This document shows, in pieces, positions 40,876 to 48,400 of a stretch of DNA of 64,000 bases. Source of the DNA: Thermus thermophilus HB8 (GTDB lineage: Bacteria > Deinococcota > Deinococci > Deinococcales > Thermaceae); assembly GCF_000091545.1 (NCBI RefSeq), contig NC_006461.1:1364469-1428468 (forward strand), written 5' to 3'. The stretch's first letter is position 1. Every line of letters starts with the position of its first letter. A program made the translations under genes and the position numbers. The notes under the pieces were generated by a model. The model was not told the DNA's origin. It did no database searches and saw nothing but the letters and a program-made list of their open reading frames with translations.

Positions 40876-41699
40876 CGCGGCGGACCCTGGCGGTAGGGCA
40901 GGGGCACGTACTGGACGCTGGGCCTCTGGCCTTGGGCTTGAGGGTAGAGCTCCATGAGCTCGTAGACCTCTATAGGCATCTCCGTGGATACGGGAAGCCC
41001 CAGGCTCCGGGCCTGCTCCACGTCAATGGGGTAGTCGTGGGTCCAGGTGCCCTGGGAGAGAAGGGTGGCCACCTCCTCCGCCTTCTCCTCGGGCATGTGC
41101 TTCTTGAGGAGGTTCTTCACCGTGGTCTTCACCTGCCTAAGGGCCTTCTCCGCCACGTCGGCGAGGATCAGGGTCTGGTCGTCAATCTCGGAAAGGGGCT
41201 TCTTCTCCAGGACCTTGACGATGCTCGCCGCCGGGTACTGGCCGAGCTGGGGGTCCACGGGGCCCAAGACGGCGTTCTCGTCCATGACGATCTCATCGGC
41301 GGCGAGGGCGATGAGCGTCCCCCCGGACATGGCATAGTGGGGCACGAAGACCGTCACCTTGGCGGGGTGGCGGAGGAGGGCCTCGGCGATCTGCTCCGCC
41401 GCAAGAACGAGGCCACCTGGGGTGTGGAGGATGAGGTCTATGGGCACGTTCTTGTCCGTGAGGCGGATGGCCCTCAGGACCTGCTCCGAGTCGTCAATGT
41501 TGATGTAGCGGGAGATGGGGATCCCCAGAAAGCTCACCGCCTCCTGGCGGTGGATGAGGGTGATGACCCGGCTTTTCCGCTTCCTTTCCAGCTCGGCGAT
41601 CTTTCGGGTCCTGGCCCCGAGGAGCCACTGCTGCTGGAAGTAGGGGGAGAGGACGGAGAGGATGAAGAAGAGCCAAAAGAGCTGGAAAAAGATGTCCAT
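40872..41699 (-). CDS. Membrane-bound SDH-type serine protease (ClpP/SppA fold)
   Basis: 275 residues. An N-terminal transmembrane helix (MDIFFQLFWLFFILSVL) anchors a ClpP-like crotonase-fold domain. HTPGGLVLAAEQIAEALL and the nucleophile serine in PHYAMSGGTLIALAADEI match the pfam01972 (serine dehydrogenase proteinase) family; VLGPVDPQLGQYP follows. The gene has GAGGTGAGG before the ATG. Coupled with a rhomboid gene, it suggests a membrane-protein quality-control pair (inference). Confidence 0.88.
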   Translation of the reverse strand: MDIFFQLFWLFFILSVLSPYFQQQWLLGARTRKIAELERKRKSRVITLIHRQEAVSFLGIPISRYINIDDSEQVLRAIRLTDKNVPIDLILHTPGGLVLAAEQIAEALLRHPAKVTVFVPHYAMSGGTLIALAADEIVMDENAVLGPVDPQLGQYPAASIVKVLEKKPLSEIDDQTLILADVAEKALRQVKTTVKNLLKKHMPEEKAEEVATLLSQGTWTHDYPIDVEQARSLGLPVSTEMPIEVYELMELYPQAQGQRPSVQYVPLPYRQGPPR

Positions 41700-41717
41700 G
41701 CCTCACCTCCGGCAAGG

Positions 41718-42866
41718 TCATTTTACAGGGCTTCCTTCAGCCCTCTTCGCCCTCTTCCTGGGGCGCGCCTCCGGGTAGAGGGCCTGGGCGATCTCGGGGG
41801 CGTAGCGGATGAGGAGGGCCCCCAAGGGAATGGAGACCAGGACCAGGAGCACGGCCACCTGGGCCACCAGGGGGTAGCCCTGGCCTAAGGCCAAGGCCCC
41901 AAGCACCAGGTTGAACTCGCCCCGGGGCACGAGGTAGAGGGCGCTGTAGAGCCGCCGCTTCCGGCCGAGGCCCGCCCTCGCCCCGCCCAGGTGGTTCAGG
42001 GGGAGCTTGAGAAGGAGGCCCAGGAGGACAAGCCCCACCGCCCAGGGGGTAAGCCCACGAAGGAGGCCTAGGGCCTCCGCCCCCACCACGAGGAAGAAGA
42101 GGGCCACCCCCAGGTCCCGCACCGGCCCGAAGAGGTGCTCAAACCTCTCCCTGAGGCCAAGCCCCGCGGCGATGACCCCGGAGAGGAAGGCCCCCACCCC
42201 CTCCGAGGCCCCCACGGCGTGGAAGAGGAGGGCGGTGCCCGCGGTGAAGGCGGCCCCGAGGAGGAGGACGAGCTCGTCGGAAAGCCCCTCCATGAAGCGG
42301 ACGAGCCTCGGGCCCAGGAAGCGGGCGAAGAGGAAGTAGGCGAGGGCCAAGGCCACCCCCCCGAGGAAGCCCGCAGGCCCCTGGCCGCCCAGGAGGGCAA
42401 GGAGGAGGGCGATGACGAGGTCCTCCAGGACCAAGACCCCGAGGACCACCTCGCTTTCGGGGTTGGCGGCGCGGCGCAGGTCAATGATGAGCTTGACGAT
42501 GACGGCGCTGGAGCTGATGTAGATCACCCCGGCGAGGAGGAGGGCCCCCCTCAGGTCCAGCCCGGCGAGGAGGCCGAGGAGGAAGCCCAGGGGGAGGGCC
42601 AGGGCGTCAAAAAACCCCGCCCGCAGGGCCTTCCCCGAAAGCTCCCGAAGCCGGTCCGGGCCGAACTCCAGCCCCACGGAGAAGAGGAGGAGCAAAAGCC
42701 CCAAGGAGGGGAGGGGCTCCAGATCCTCCACGGGAAGCCTCTCCCCCACCACAAGCCCCGTGAGGAGGTAGACGGGGAGGGGAGGGAAGCCGAAGCGGTG
42801 CACCAGGGCCGCACCCAGGGCCAGAAGCCCCGCGGCCAGGGCGAAGGCCTCGAGGGAAGGGTGCAT
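41718..42866 (-). CDS. khtU: K+/H+ antiporter, KhtU/KefB-like (CPA2)
   Basis: 382 residues, about 12 membrane helices. Typical CPA2 segments are GLVVGERLPVEDLEPLPSLG and the acidic site in VLGVLVLEDLVIALLLALLG, following IYISSSAVIVKLIIDL. It lacks a cytosolic RCK domain; the previous gene encodes one separately, as in the B. subtilis KhtTU pair. The start codon shares one base with the khtT stop. Likely exports K+ (or NH4+) under alkaline or osmotic stress. Confidence 0.88.
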   Translation of the reverse strand: MHPSLEAFALAAGLLALGAALVHRFGFPPLPVYLLTGLVVGERLPVEDLEPLPSLGLLLLLFSVGLEFGPDRLRELSGKALRAGFFDALALPLGFLLGLLAGLDLRGALLLAGVIYISSSAVIVKLIIDLRRAANPESEVVLGVLVLEDLVIALLLALLGGQGPAGFLGGVALALAYFLFARFLGPRLVRFMEGLSDELVLLLGAAFTAGTALLFHAVGASEGVGAFLSGVIAAGLGLRERFEHLFGPVRDLGVALFFLVVGAEALGLLRGLTPWAVGLVLLGLLLKLPLNHLGGARAGLGRKRRLYSALYLVPRGEFNLVLGALALGQGYPLVAQVAVLLVLVSIPLGALLIRYAPEIAQALYPEARPRKRAKRAEGSPVK

Positions 42867-43339
42867 CAGAAGCTCCCCTTCAGGGCCTCCACCGCCTCCC
42901 GGCTCCCCGCCACCACCAGGGTGTCCCCCACCTCTAAGACCACGTCCGGGCCGGGGTGGGGGATGAGGGGGGCCCCGGGCCGGTCCACCGCGAGGAGGTG
43001 GGCCCCCGGGGGCAGGGCGAGGTCCCCGACCCTCTTCCCCGCAAGCTTAGAGCCGGGAAGAACCTTGACCCACTCAATCACCTTGGCCCCCAGCTTGCTC
43101 CGCGTGTCCCCCACGGCCTCGGGGTGGAAGAGGACCCCGGCCAGGATGGCCCCAAGCTCCCTCGCCTCCTCGTCCGTGAGGTCCAGGGCCACGGTGGGCT
43201 CGTCCTCCTCGCCCGCCTCAAAGTACTGGAGCTCCCGCTTGCCGGAGCTATGCACCACGATGACGATCCGGTCCCCGCTCTTCACCGTGATGGTGTACTT
43301 GCGCCCCACGCCGGGAAGAACCACTTCCTCTACCTTCAT
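42866..43339 (-). CDS. khtT: RCK-C (TrkA-C) regulatory subunit, KhtT-like
   Basis: 157 residues. The C-terminal 80 residues form a TrkA-C/RCK-C domain (SKLAGKRVGDLALPPGAHLLAV then LEVGDTLVVAGSREAVEAL); the N-terminal part has the KhtT-type start VEEVVLPGVGRKYTITVKSGD. It should bind a small ligand (c-di-AMP in B. subtilis KhtT) and open the antiporter encoded next. Its start overlaps the psiE-like stop by four bases. Confidence 0.9.
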   Translation of the reverse strand: MKVEEVVLPGVGRKYTITVKSGDRIVIVVHSSGKRELQYFEAGEEDEPTVALDLTDEEARELGAILAGVLFHPEAVGDTRSKLGAKVIEWVKVLPGSKLAGKRVGDLALPPGAHLLAVDRPGAPLIPHPGPDVVLEVGDTLVVAGSREAVEALKGSF

Positions 43340-43755
43340 CCTGCCCTCCTCGGGGAGAACTGCACCGCCAGGGTGCGCCCGGCCGCGAGGGCCAGGATCC
43401 CCAGGCCCCAGAAGAAGACGTCCATACCGGAAAGCCGCGCCTCATACAGGAGGAGAAGCAGCTCCCGCAGGGCCAGGGCGATCCCGATCTCCAGGAGGAT
43501 CTCCAGGCGCACCCGTTCCACCTCAAAGTACTCCACGAAGGCCCGGACGAGCTCCAAGACGATCACCAGGGAGAGAACGTTGGTGATAAGCTCCTTGAGC
43601 CCCAGGCGCACCGTGGGCTCCGTGAGGGTGAGGCCGAGCTCCAAGAAGGTGCGCCAGGTCCCCACGAAAAGGCCCACGAGGAGGGCCACCACCACGAGGT
43701 TGAACACGAGGCGGATGGCCCTCCGGTAGGCTTGGAGCAAAAGGTCCTGGCTCAC
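43336..43755 (-). CDS. PsiE-family membrane protein
   Basis: 139 residues with four hydrophobic helices; NVLSLVIVLELVRAFVEYFEVERVRLEILLEIG is the family core, given here only in part as LVIVLELVRAFVEYFE. PsiE-like proteins are induced by phosphate starvation in E. coli; their role is unknown. The GTG start lies one base after the stop of the DUF1931 gene, and the local sequence has no Shine-Dalgarno, so it depends on translational coupling. The frame is open upstream, but that part is antisense-like composition. Confidence 0.87.
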   Translation of the reverse strand: MSQDLLLQAYRRAIRLVFNLVVVALLVGLFVGTWRTFLELGLTLTEPTVRLGLKELITNVLSLVIVLELVRAFVEYFEVERVRLEILLEIGIALALRELLLLLYEARLSGMDVFFWGLGILALAAGRTLAVQFSPRRAG

Positions 43756-43756
43756 G

Positions 43757-44203
43757 CTAGAGGAGGAGGTTAAAGACCCGTTCCGCCCGTTCATGGTGCT
43801 CCGTCTGGGGGTTCTTGAGGGCGGGGTCCAGCTCCTTGAGCACCCGGGCGTAGGCCACCACCAGGGCCCCGGCGAGCTCGGGAAGGAGGTTCCGTACGTC
43901 CTCGGCGACCTCGAGGTCCAAAGGCGGCAAGGCCGCCAAGGCGTCCAGCACGGGCTTGAGCTCCAGGGCGGTGTCCATGCGGCGGAACTCCTGCAACGTC
44001 TCCTGAAGCCCCTTGGCGATGGGCAGGTCGGGCTCAAAGATGAGGTCGCGCCCGTTGTACTTGGCGTTCCGCTCCGCCACCGCCAGGAGGTCGTAGAGCT
44101 TGTTGCGCAGGAAGTCGGAAACCCGCTTGAGGTCGTTCTTGTCCACGTCCAGGCCCGCGGCCTGGCGGAAGAGCCTTTCAAACTCGGCCACCTTCATCAA
44201 CAT
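43757..44203 (-). CDS. Histone-fold protein of the DUF1931 family
   Basis: 148 residues; two tandem histone-like folds are expected from homologous structures in Aquifex and Thermus. The N-terminal half (MKVAEFERLFRQAAGLDVDK, DLKRVSDFLRNKLYDLL) is the conserved part, with a second similar half from about residue 75. DNA binding is possible but unproven. Two ATGs (44203, 44197) follow GGAGGTGG. It leads an operon (DUF1931-psiE-khtT-khtU) with a strong promoter at 44222-44250. Confidence 0.9.
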   Translation of the reverse strand: MLMKVAEFERLFRQAAGLDVDKNDLKRVSDFLRNKLYDLLAVAERNAKYNGRDLIFEPDLPIAKGLQETLQEFRRMDTALELKPVLDALAALPPLDLEVAEDVRNLLPELAGALVVAYARVLKELDPALKNPQTEHHERAERVFNLLL

Positions 44204-44221
44204 GGGCCACCTCCGGGGAAC

Positions 44222-44250
44222 AGGCTAACAATTGCGCCAATCTATGTCAA
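44222..44250 (-). promoter_or_regulatory. Promoter of the DUF1931-psiE-khtTU operon
   Basis: Minus strand: perfect -35 TTGACA (44245-44250), 17-base spacer, -10 TAGCCT (44222-44227). The -10 context GTTAGCCTG is identical to that of dnaK. Confidence 0.8.
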
Positions 44251-44270
44251 GTATTCTCAGCAGCTAGATT

Positions 44271-44684
44271 TTAGCTTTCCTGAATGGGTATCCGCACGGG
44301 AGGTTCCTCGGGCCGCTTCTCCCGGGGGATCCGCACCTCCAGCACCCCCTTGGCGAGCCTCGCCTCAATCCCCTCCTTCTTGGCGTCCTTGGGGAGGAGG
44401 TAGGCCCGGTAGATCCGGCCGTAGACGATCTCGGCGAGGTGCTTGGCGCGCTTCTCCTCCCGCTTCTCCCCCTCAATGACCAGCTGGTCCCCCTCGAGGC
44501 GCACCTCCAGGTTCTCCGGGCCAAGCCCCGGCACCTCCACCCTAAGGAGGTAGTGGTCCTCGTGCTCGGAAAGCTCGGAAAGGGGTTCCAAAACCTCGCC
44601 TACGTCCTGGAAAGCCTTCTCCAGGGCTTCCTCCACCGCCTTGCGCACGCGGGAGCGGCCAAAAGGCCAAAGCTTCTCCAACAT
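44271..44684 (-). CDS. Small heat-shock protein (Hsp20/alpha-crystallin), copy 2
   Basis: 137 residues. The alpha-crystallin domain spans about residues 40-125: HYLLRVEVPGLGPENLEVRLEGDQLVIEGEK and the A-x-x-x-x-G-V-L-E-[VI]-x-[IV]-P box LAKGVLEVRIPR. The C-terminal IPI (PVRIPIQES) is the I-x-I anchor used to build oligomers. GGAGGTGAACC precedes the ATG. It directly follows the thioredoxin gene. Confidence 0.95.
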   Translation of the reverse strand: MLEKLWPFGRSRVRKAVEEALEKAFQDVGEVLEPLSELSEHEDHYLLRVEVPGLGPENLEVRLEGDQLVIEGEKREEKRAKHLAEIVYGRIYRAYLLPKDAKKEGIEARLAKGVLEVRIPREKRPEEPPVRIPIQES

Positions 44685-44687
44685 GGT

Positions 44688-45110
44688 TCACCTCCCTTCT
44701 AGGTAGGGCCTGAGCCTTTCCTCCAGAACCCGCCTGGGGCTCGCGCCCACCCAGGTGGCCACGGGCGCACCCCGGCGGAAGAGGACCAGGGTGGGCACGC
44801 TCCGCACCCCGTACCGGGCGGCCAGGCCCGGGTGCTCGTCCACATTCACCTTCACCACCTTGAGCCTGCCGGCGTGGTCTCGGGCGAGCTCCTCCAAGAT
44901 GGGGCTCACCAGGCGGCAGGGGCCGCACCAGGGGGCGAAGAAGTCCACCAGGGTCAAAGGAGCCCCCGCCACCTCCTGGGCGAAGCCCTTTTCGTCCGCT
45001 TCCACCACCCAGGGCAAGGGGGTTTTGCAGGCCCCGCACACCGGCACCTGCCCGGGCGGAGGGGTGCCCAGGCGGTTTTTGGCCCCGCATTTGGGGCAGG
45101 TCACCACCAT
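44688..45110 (-). CDS. trxC: Thioredoxin with N-terminal zinc ribbon (TrxC type)
   Basis: 140 residues. An N-terminal CPKC...CGAC zinc ribbon (about residues 5-29) precedes a thioredoxin fold with the active site FFAPWCGPCRLV (about 70-78) and the cis-proline SVPTLVLF. This is the thioredoxin-2 layout, linked in other bacteria to oxidative and heat stress. The ATG is inside a short upstream reading frame (45101-45160) and separated from hsp20 by three bases. Confidence 0.95.
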   Translation of the reverse strand: MVVTCPKCGAKNRLGTPPPGQVPVCGACKTPLPWVVEADEKGFAQEVAGAPLTLVDFFAPWCGPCRLVSPILEELARDHAGRLKVVKVNVDEHPGLAARYGVRSVPTLVLFRRGAPVATWVGASPRRVLEERLRPYLEGR

Positions 45111-45160
45111 AGGTACCCCCTCCGCTCCAGGAAGCGCCGGGCAAGCTCCGGGAAGCGCAT
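45101..45160 (-). CDS. Candidate 19-residue microprotein overlapping the thioredoxin start
   Basis: A short frame encodes MRFPELARRFLERRGYLWW. It begins 12 bases after the ferritin-like gene, with GGGAGG six bases before its ATG, and ends inside the first codons of trxC. The trxC start has no good Shine-Dalgarno of its own, so the small frame may deliver ribosomes to it. The peptide is amphipathic and basic with an aromatic end. It may be only a coupling device. Confidence 0.4.
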   Translation of the reverse strand: MRFPELARRFLERRGYLWW

Positions 45161-45172
45161 GGCCCGCCTCCC

Positions 45173-45601
45173 TTATTCCTGCCAGGTCCCCTTCAAAAGC
45201 TTCTCCGTCTCCTCCTTGTGCCGGGTTTCCTCGGAGATGATCTCCTGGAGGTCGTTGGCGAGGCCGTAGTCCCCATAGGCCTCGGCCTGCTTCATCCTTT
45301 CCACGTAGCGGGCGATGGTCTCCTTCTCCGCCTGGAGCACCGCCTCCAGCATGGCCCGGGGCGTGGCGGCCTCGGGCACGGGGGCGGGCTGCGTGGTGGG
45401 CTTCCCGCCCAGGGCGGCGATCTTGTCCGCCAGGAACTGGGCGTGGCGGAGCTCGTCCTGGATCTCCGCCAGGAAGAACTCCTTGAGCTCGCCCCTATGA
45501 ATGCCCGAGACCGTGGCGGCGTAGGTCACGTACTGGATGATGGCCTGGTACTCGTGGGCCAGATCCTGGTTGAGGCCTTGGATGAGGGTTTCCTTGTCCA
45601 T
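45173..45601 (-). CDS. Ferritin-like diiron protein
   Basis: 142 residues forming a four-helix bundle. Iron-binding E-x-x-H pairs are seen in AEIQDELRHAQFLADK and EIISEETRHKEE, with further acidic residues in NQDLAHEYQAIIQY and AEKETIARYVERM, so the diiron site looks complete. Resembles bacterioferritin/Dps-like proteins without heme ligands. I start at the ATG (45601) after GGGAGGTGAGC; an in-frame ATG at 45616 has no such site. It lies downstream of a terminator, so it probably starts a new unit. Confidence 0.9.
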   Translation of the reverse strand: MDKETLIQGLNQDLAHEYQAIIQYVTYAATVSGIHRGELKEFFLAEIQDELRHAQFLADKIAALGGKPTTQPAPVPEAATPRAMLEAVLQAEKETIARYVERMKQAEAYGDYGLANDLQEIISEETRHKEETEKLLKGTWQE

Positions 45602-45659
45602 GCTCACCTCCCGCAAGCTGGGCTTGCCTTTCCATTTTACCCAAAAGGTTTTTAAAGAA

Positions 45660-45685
45660 CCCGCCCCAGGGAAGCCCGGGGCGGG
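45660..45685 (-). terminator. Terminator after the metallophosphoesterase-fold gene
   Basis: Minus strand CCCGCCCCGGG pairs with CCCTGGGGCGGG with one bulged base, followed by TTCTTTAAAA. It divides the chaperone genes from the ferritin-thioredoxin-hsp20 group. Confidence 0.75.
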
Positions 45686-45692
45686 GCCCGCC

Positions 45693-46379
45693 TCAGCGAA
45701 CGTTCCCGGTCTCCAGCTTCCTCGCCCTGAGGTCCAGAAGGCTGTACTCGCCCTCCGAGAGGTCGCCGGGCACCACCACCCAGCTCGCCCCCAGCATCTC
45801 GTGCTTCTGGCCCTTACCGGCCACGAGAACCAGGAGGGGGTTGTGGGTCTTGATGAGGTGGGCCACCTCGTGGGAGCCCTGCTCGTTCAGGCCCTTGTGG
45901 TAGGGCATGGTGTGGAAGAGGAAGATCTTGGGGTAGTCCTTGAGCTCCCAAAGGGCCTTAAGGCGGTACTCGGCGACCCAGGCGGGGTAGCGCAACGCCT
46001 CGTGCTCCTCGGGCTCGCCCTCGTCGGCGATCTCCCCGCCCACGCCCGCCACCAGATAGGGCCCCCGCCAGAAGGTGAAGGTCTCGTGGACGTTGCGCAT
46101 CTCGGGGTGGACGAGCTCCACGTTCGCCGCCTCCCGCAGGTACTCCCAGATGGGGGCGTCCTGGGGACCGGGGACGTAGGCCGTGGGCAGGTGGGCCTCG
46201 GAGAGGATGCGGAAGAAGGCGGCGTAGTCCCGGCTTTTCGCCGCCTTGGGCATCAGGTTGCCGATGAGGGCGATGGCGTCCGCCCCGGTGTCGGGGGCCA
46301 GCTTGACGAACTTCTCCAGCGCCTCCAGGTCCCCCATGGGGTTGGAGGTGGCGAGGATGTACCTTACCGTGCGCCGCAT
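45693..46379 (-). CDS. Metallophosphoesterase-fold protein with altered metal-site motifs
   Basis: 228 residues. The strand order is that of calcineurin-like phosphoesterases, but several metal-ligand boxes are changed: D-x-H near the N-terminus reads SNPMGDLEAL, the usual GD box reads IGNLMPKAAK and GNHD reads GPQDAP. Later histidines remain (LFHTMPYHKGLNEQGSHEVAH and GKGQKHEMLG). It may bind one metal differently or be catalytically weak. I remember a structure of this protein from T. thermophilus but no function. It follows hsp20 and ends at a terminator. Confidence 0.85.
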   Translation of the reverse strand: MRRTVRYILATSNPMGDLEALEKFVKLAPDTGADAIALIGNLMPKAAKSRDYAAFFRILSEAHLPTAYVPGPQDAPIWEYLREAANVELVHPEMRNVHETFTFWRGPYLVAGVGGEIADEGEPEEHEALRYPAWVAEYRLKALWELKDYPKIFLFHTMPYHKGLNEQGSHEVAHLIKTHNPLLVLVAGKGQKHEMLGASWVVVPGDLSEGEYSLLDLRARKLETGNVR

Positions 46380-46391
46380 AGCCTCACCTCC

Positions 46392-46805
46392 TTACTCCAC
46401 CTGCACCTGGATCTTCTTCGGCTTCGTGGCCTCGGCCCGCGGCACCAGGAGGTGAAGCACCCCGTGGCGGAAGCGGGCCTGGACCTTGGAGAGGTCGTAG
46501 GTGCTGGGCACGTTGAAGCTCCGGACGAAGGTGCCGTAGGTGCCCTCCAGCCGGTGGTAAGCGGCGTTCTCCTTGCGTTCAAAGGGCCTCTCCGCCTTCA
46601 CGGAGAGCACCCCCTCCTCGGCCACCACCTCCACCTTCTCGGGCTCCACGCCCGGCAGGTAGACCAGGAGGTGGAGGCCCTCCTCGTCCTCCCACACGTC
46701 CACCGGCGGGGCGTAGACCCTAGGCCCCTGCTGGGGCGCGCCGAAGGCCCTAACCAGCCTCTCCTGCAGCTCCTCAAGCTCCTTGAAGGGATCAAACCGC
46801 ATCAT
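46392..46805 (-). CDS. Small heat-shock protein (Hsp20/alpha-crystallin), copy 1
   Basis: 137 residues. The crystallin domain starts at VDVWEDEEGLHLLVYLPGVE and ends with ARFRHGVLHLLVPRAE. A C-terminal I-x-V (KKIQVQVE) replaces the usual I-x-I. N-terminal FDPFKELEELQERL is typical. ATGs at 46805 and 46802 follow GGAGGTGAGG. It is distinct from the second Hsp20 at 44271-44684 and lies between the eRF1-like and metallophosphoesterase-fold genes. Confidence 0.95.
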   Translation of the reverse strand: MMRFDPFKELEELQERLVRAFGAPQQGPRVYAPPVDVWEDEEGLHLLVYLPGVEPEKVEVVAEEGVLSVKAERPFERKENAAYHRLEGTYGTFVRSFNVPSTYDLSKVQARFRHGVLHLLVPRAEATKPKKIQVQVE

Positions 46806-46820
46806 GCCACCTCACCTCCT

Positions 46821-48005
46821 TCACCACCTCAAGAGCGCGGCCATGCCCCCGCGCTCAAGAAGCCTGTTTTCGGCCTCGCCGCGCACGAACTCCAGCTTGG
46901 TGGCGTAGCCCACGGCCAAGGAAGCGAGCACCGCGGCGAGGGGTTTTTTCTCGGGGCTTTCGCAGTAGGCCAAGGCCTGGGCCTCGTCGGCGAAGGCGAA
47001 GTCCTGGCAGAGGTAGACCTCCTGCTCCAGGTGCCAGGGAAGGACCCAGACCTCCACCCGGCCCTCCTGCACCCGGGCGAGGACCTCGGGACCGAAGGCG
47101 GCCTTGGGGTAGGCCTCCTCCAGCCTCTCCAGGAGCTTGACCTCCTCCCGGCGCTCCACCTCCTCCAGGACCGGCTCCAAGCGCTTCAGCACCTCGCCGG
47201 GGCTCGCCCCGGGGTGGGGCAGGGAGGGAAGCTCCGCCACCACCCGCTCCCGCAGGCGCTTGGGCAGGTGGCCCAGAAAGAGCTTGGTGTGCTCCTCGGG
47301 GCCCATGAGGACGAGCCGGGTGAAGCCCCGGGCCTCGCTGAGCCTTTCCAGCTCGTGGGCGAGGGCTTTGTAAAACCGCTCCTCCCAGGCCTCGAGGCGC
47401 TTGGCGAAGAGGTCCTGGCCCGCCCCGCCCCGGGCGATGCCCCCCAGGTTGAAGCGGCGCCCGGGGGCGTCCAGGGAGAGGCGGCGCCAGGCCTCGGTGT
47501 CCAGGGCCAGGAAGGCGTCGTGGACTTCCTCAATCTCCCCCAGGAAGACCTCAAAGACGCGCCACCTCTCCCGATCCACGTAGACGATGCCGTAGCGCTC
47601 GTACTCGTCCAGGGCGTAGACCAGGGGGAGGAGGAAGGGCTCGCCCCAGTGGGCGAGGACGCCGTCCACCAGGTACCGCCCCGCCTTCTCGTCCAGGAAG
47701 GCGGTTTTGACGCTATTCACCAGGGGAAGCTCCACCTGGAGAGGGAGGACCTCAAAGAGGTCCTCCCCGGCGAAGAAGACGGCGGTCCTGGCCTCGAGGA
47801 CCTGGTTTTGCAGCACCTCCAGGACCCTTTCCGAAAGGTCCCCCGGGACCTCGAGGGCCTTGATGGCGTCCTTGGCCCGGAGAGCGTAGGCCCTCCCGGC
47901 GTTTTCCGGCTTGGCCGGGTTGACGTCCACGTAGAGGGAGAGGACGGGCCCCTCCTTGGCGCCGATGAGTTCGCGGATACGATGGATCTCCTCCTTTCCG
48001 ATCAT
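46821..48005 (-). CDS. Bacterial eRF1-like (baeRF/VLRF1) protein
   Basis: 394 residues with three parts: an N-terminal domain (IGAKEGPVLSLYVDVNPAKP), a central release-factor-like domain whose loop reads RGGAGQDLFAKRLEAWEERF (GGAGQ at 193-197), and a C-terminal domain. In eRF1 the GGQ loop triggers peptidyl-tRNA hydrolysis; related bacterial families (baeRF) carry GGxxQ-like variants. A role in releasing stalled nascent chains is a reasonable inference. The ATG overlaps the stop of the ferritin-like gene after AGGAGGTGG. I place the start here because upstream in-frame sequence does not look coding. Confidence 0.78.
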   Translation of the reverse strand: MIGKEEIHRIRELIGAKEGPVLSLYVDVNPAKPENAGRAYALRAKDAIKALEVPGDLSERVLEVLQNQVLEARTAVFFAGEDLFEVLPLQVELPLVNSVKTAFLDEKAGRYLVDGVLAHWGEPFLLPLVYALDEYERYGIVYVDRERWRVFEVFLGEIEEVHDAFLALDTEAWRRLSLDAPGRRFNLGGIARGGAGQDLFAKRLEAWEERFYKALAHELERLSEARGFTRLVLMGPEEHTKLFLGHLPKRLRERVVAELPSLPHPGASPGEVLKRLEPVLEEVERREEVKLLERLEEAYPKAAFGPEVLARVQEGRVEVWVLPWHLEQEVYLCQDFAFADEAQALAYCESPEKKPLAAVLASLAVGYATKLEFVRGEAENRLLERGGMAALLRW

Positions 48006-48391
48006 AGACCACCTCCTATAAGCATCACCGCCTTGCGCACGGCCTCCTGGTTGAGCCTTTCCTCCTGGCCGAGCCGGGTGAAGAGGGCCTCGAGCTCGGG
48101 GTCGGGGAAGGTGCTCTCCAGGTAGTAGGCCCGGTCCAGCCCCTCCTCGGAGAGGAGGCGGAGGAGGGTCTCCCACCCCCCCTCCTCGGGCTTCGGGGCG
48201 GGGGGCAGGGAAGCCCCCCGCCGCCTCAGGGCCTCCGCCAAGGCCTCGGCGTGGGCCCGCTCCCGCCTCGCCACCTCCAGGAGGAGGGCCCGCACGTGGG
48301 GGTAGGGCACCCCCTGGGCCGCCCCCTCCGCCCGGAGGGCGTCCAGAAGCTCGTCCTGGTAGGCCCTCTGCAGCACCTTTACCGGGTCCAT
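48002..48391 (-). CDS. Small ferritin-like/rubrerythrin-like helical protein
   Basis: 129 residues, mostly helical. One E-x-x-H (ARRERAHAEALAEALRRRG) is present; at the place of the second, the sequence is LGQEERLNQEAV with asparagine, so the diiron site is probably incomplete. A flexible PPAPKPEEGG linker divides the halves. It is ten bases after clpB and overlaps the eRF1-like start (ATGA). Function unknown. Confidence 0.75.
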   Translation of the reverse strand: MDPVKVLQRAYQDELLDALRAEGAAQGVPYPHVRALLLEVARRERAHAEALAEALRRRGASLPPAPKPEEGGWETLLRLLSEEGLDRAYYLESTFPDPELEALFTRLGQEERLNQEAVRKAVMLIGGGL

Positions 48392-48400
48392 ACCCCCTCC

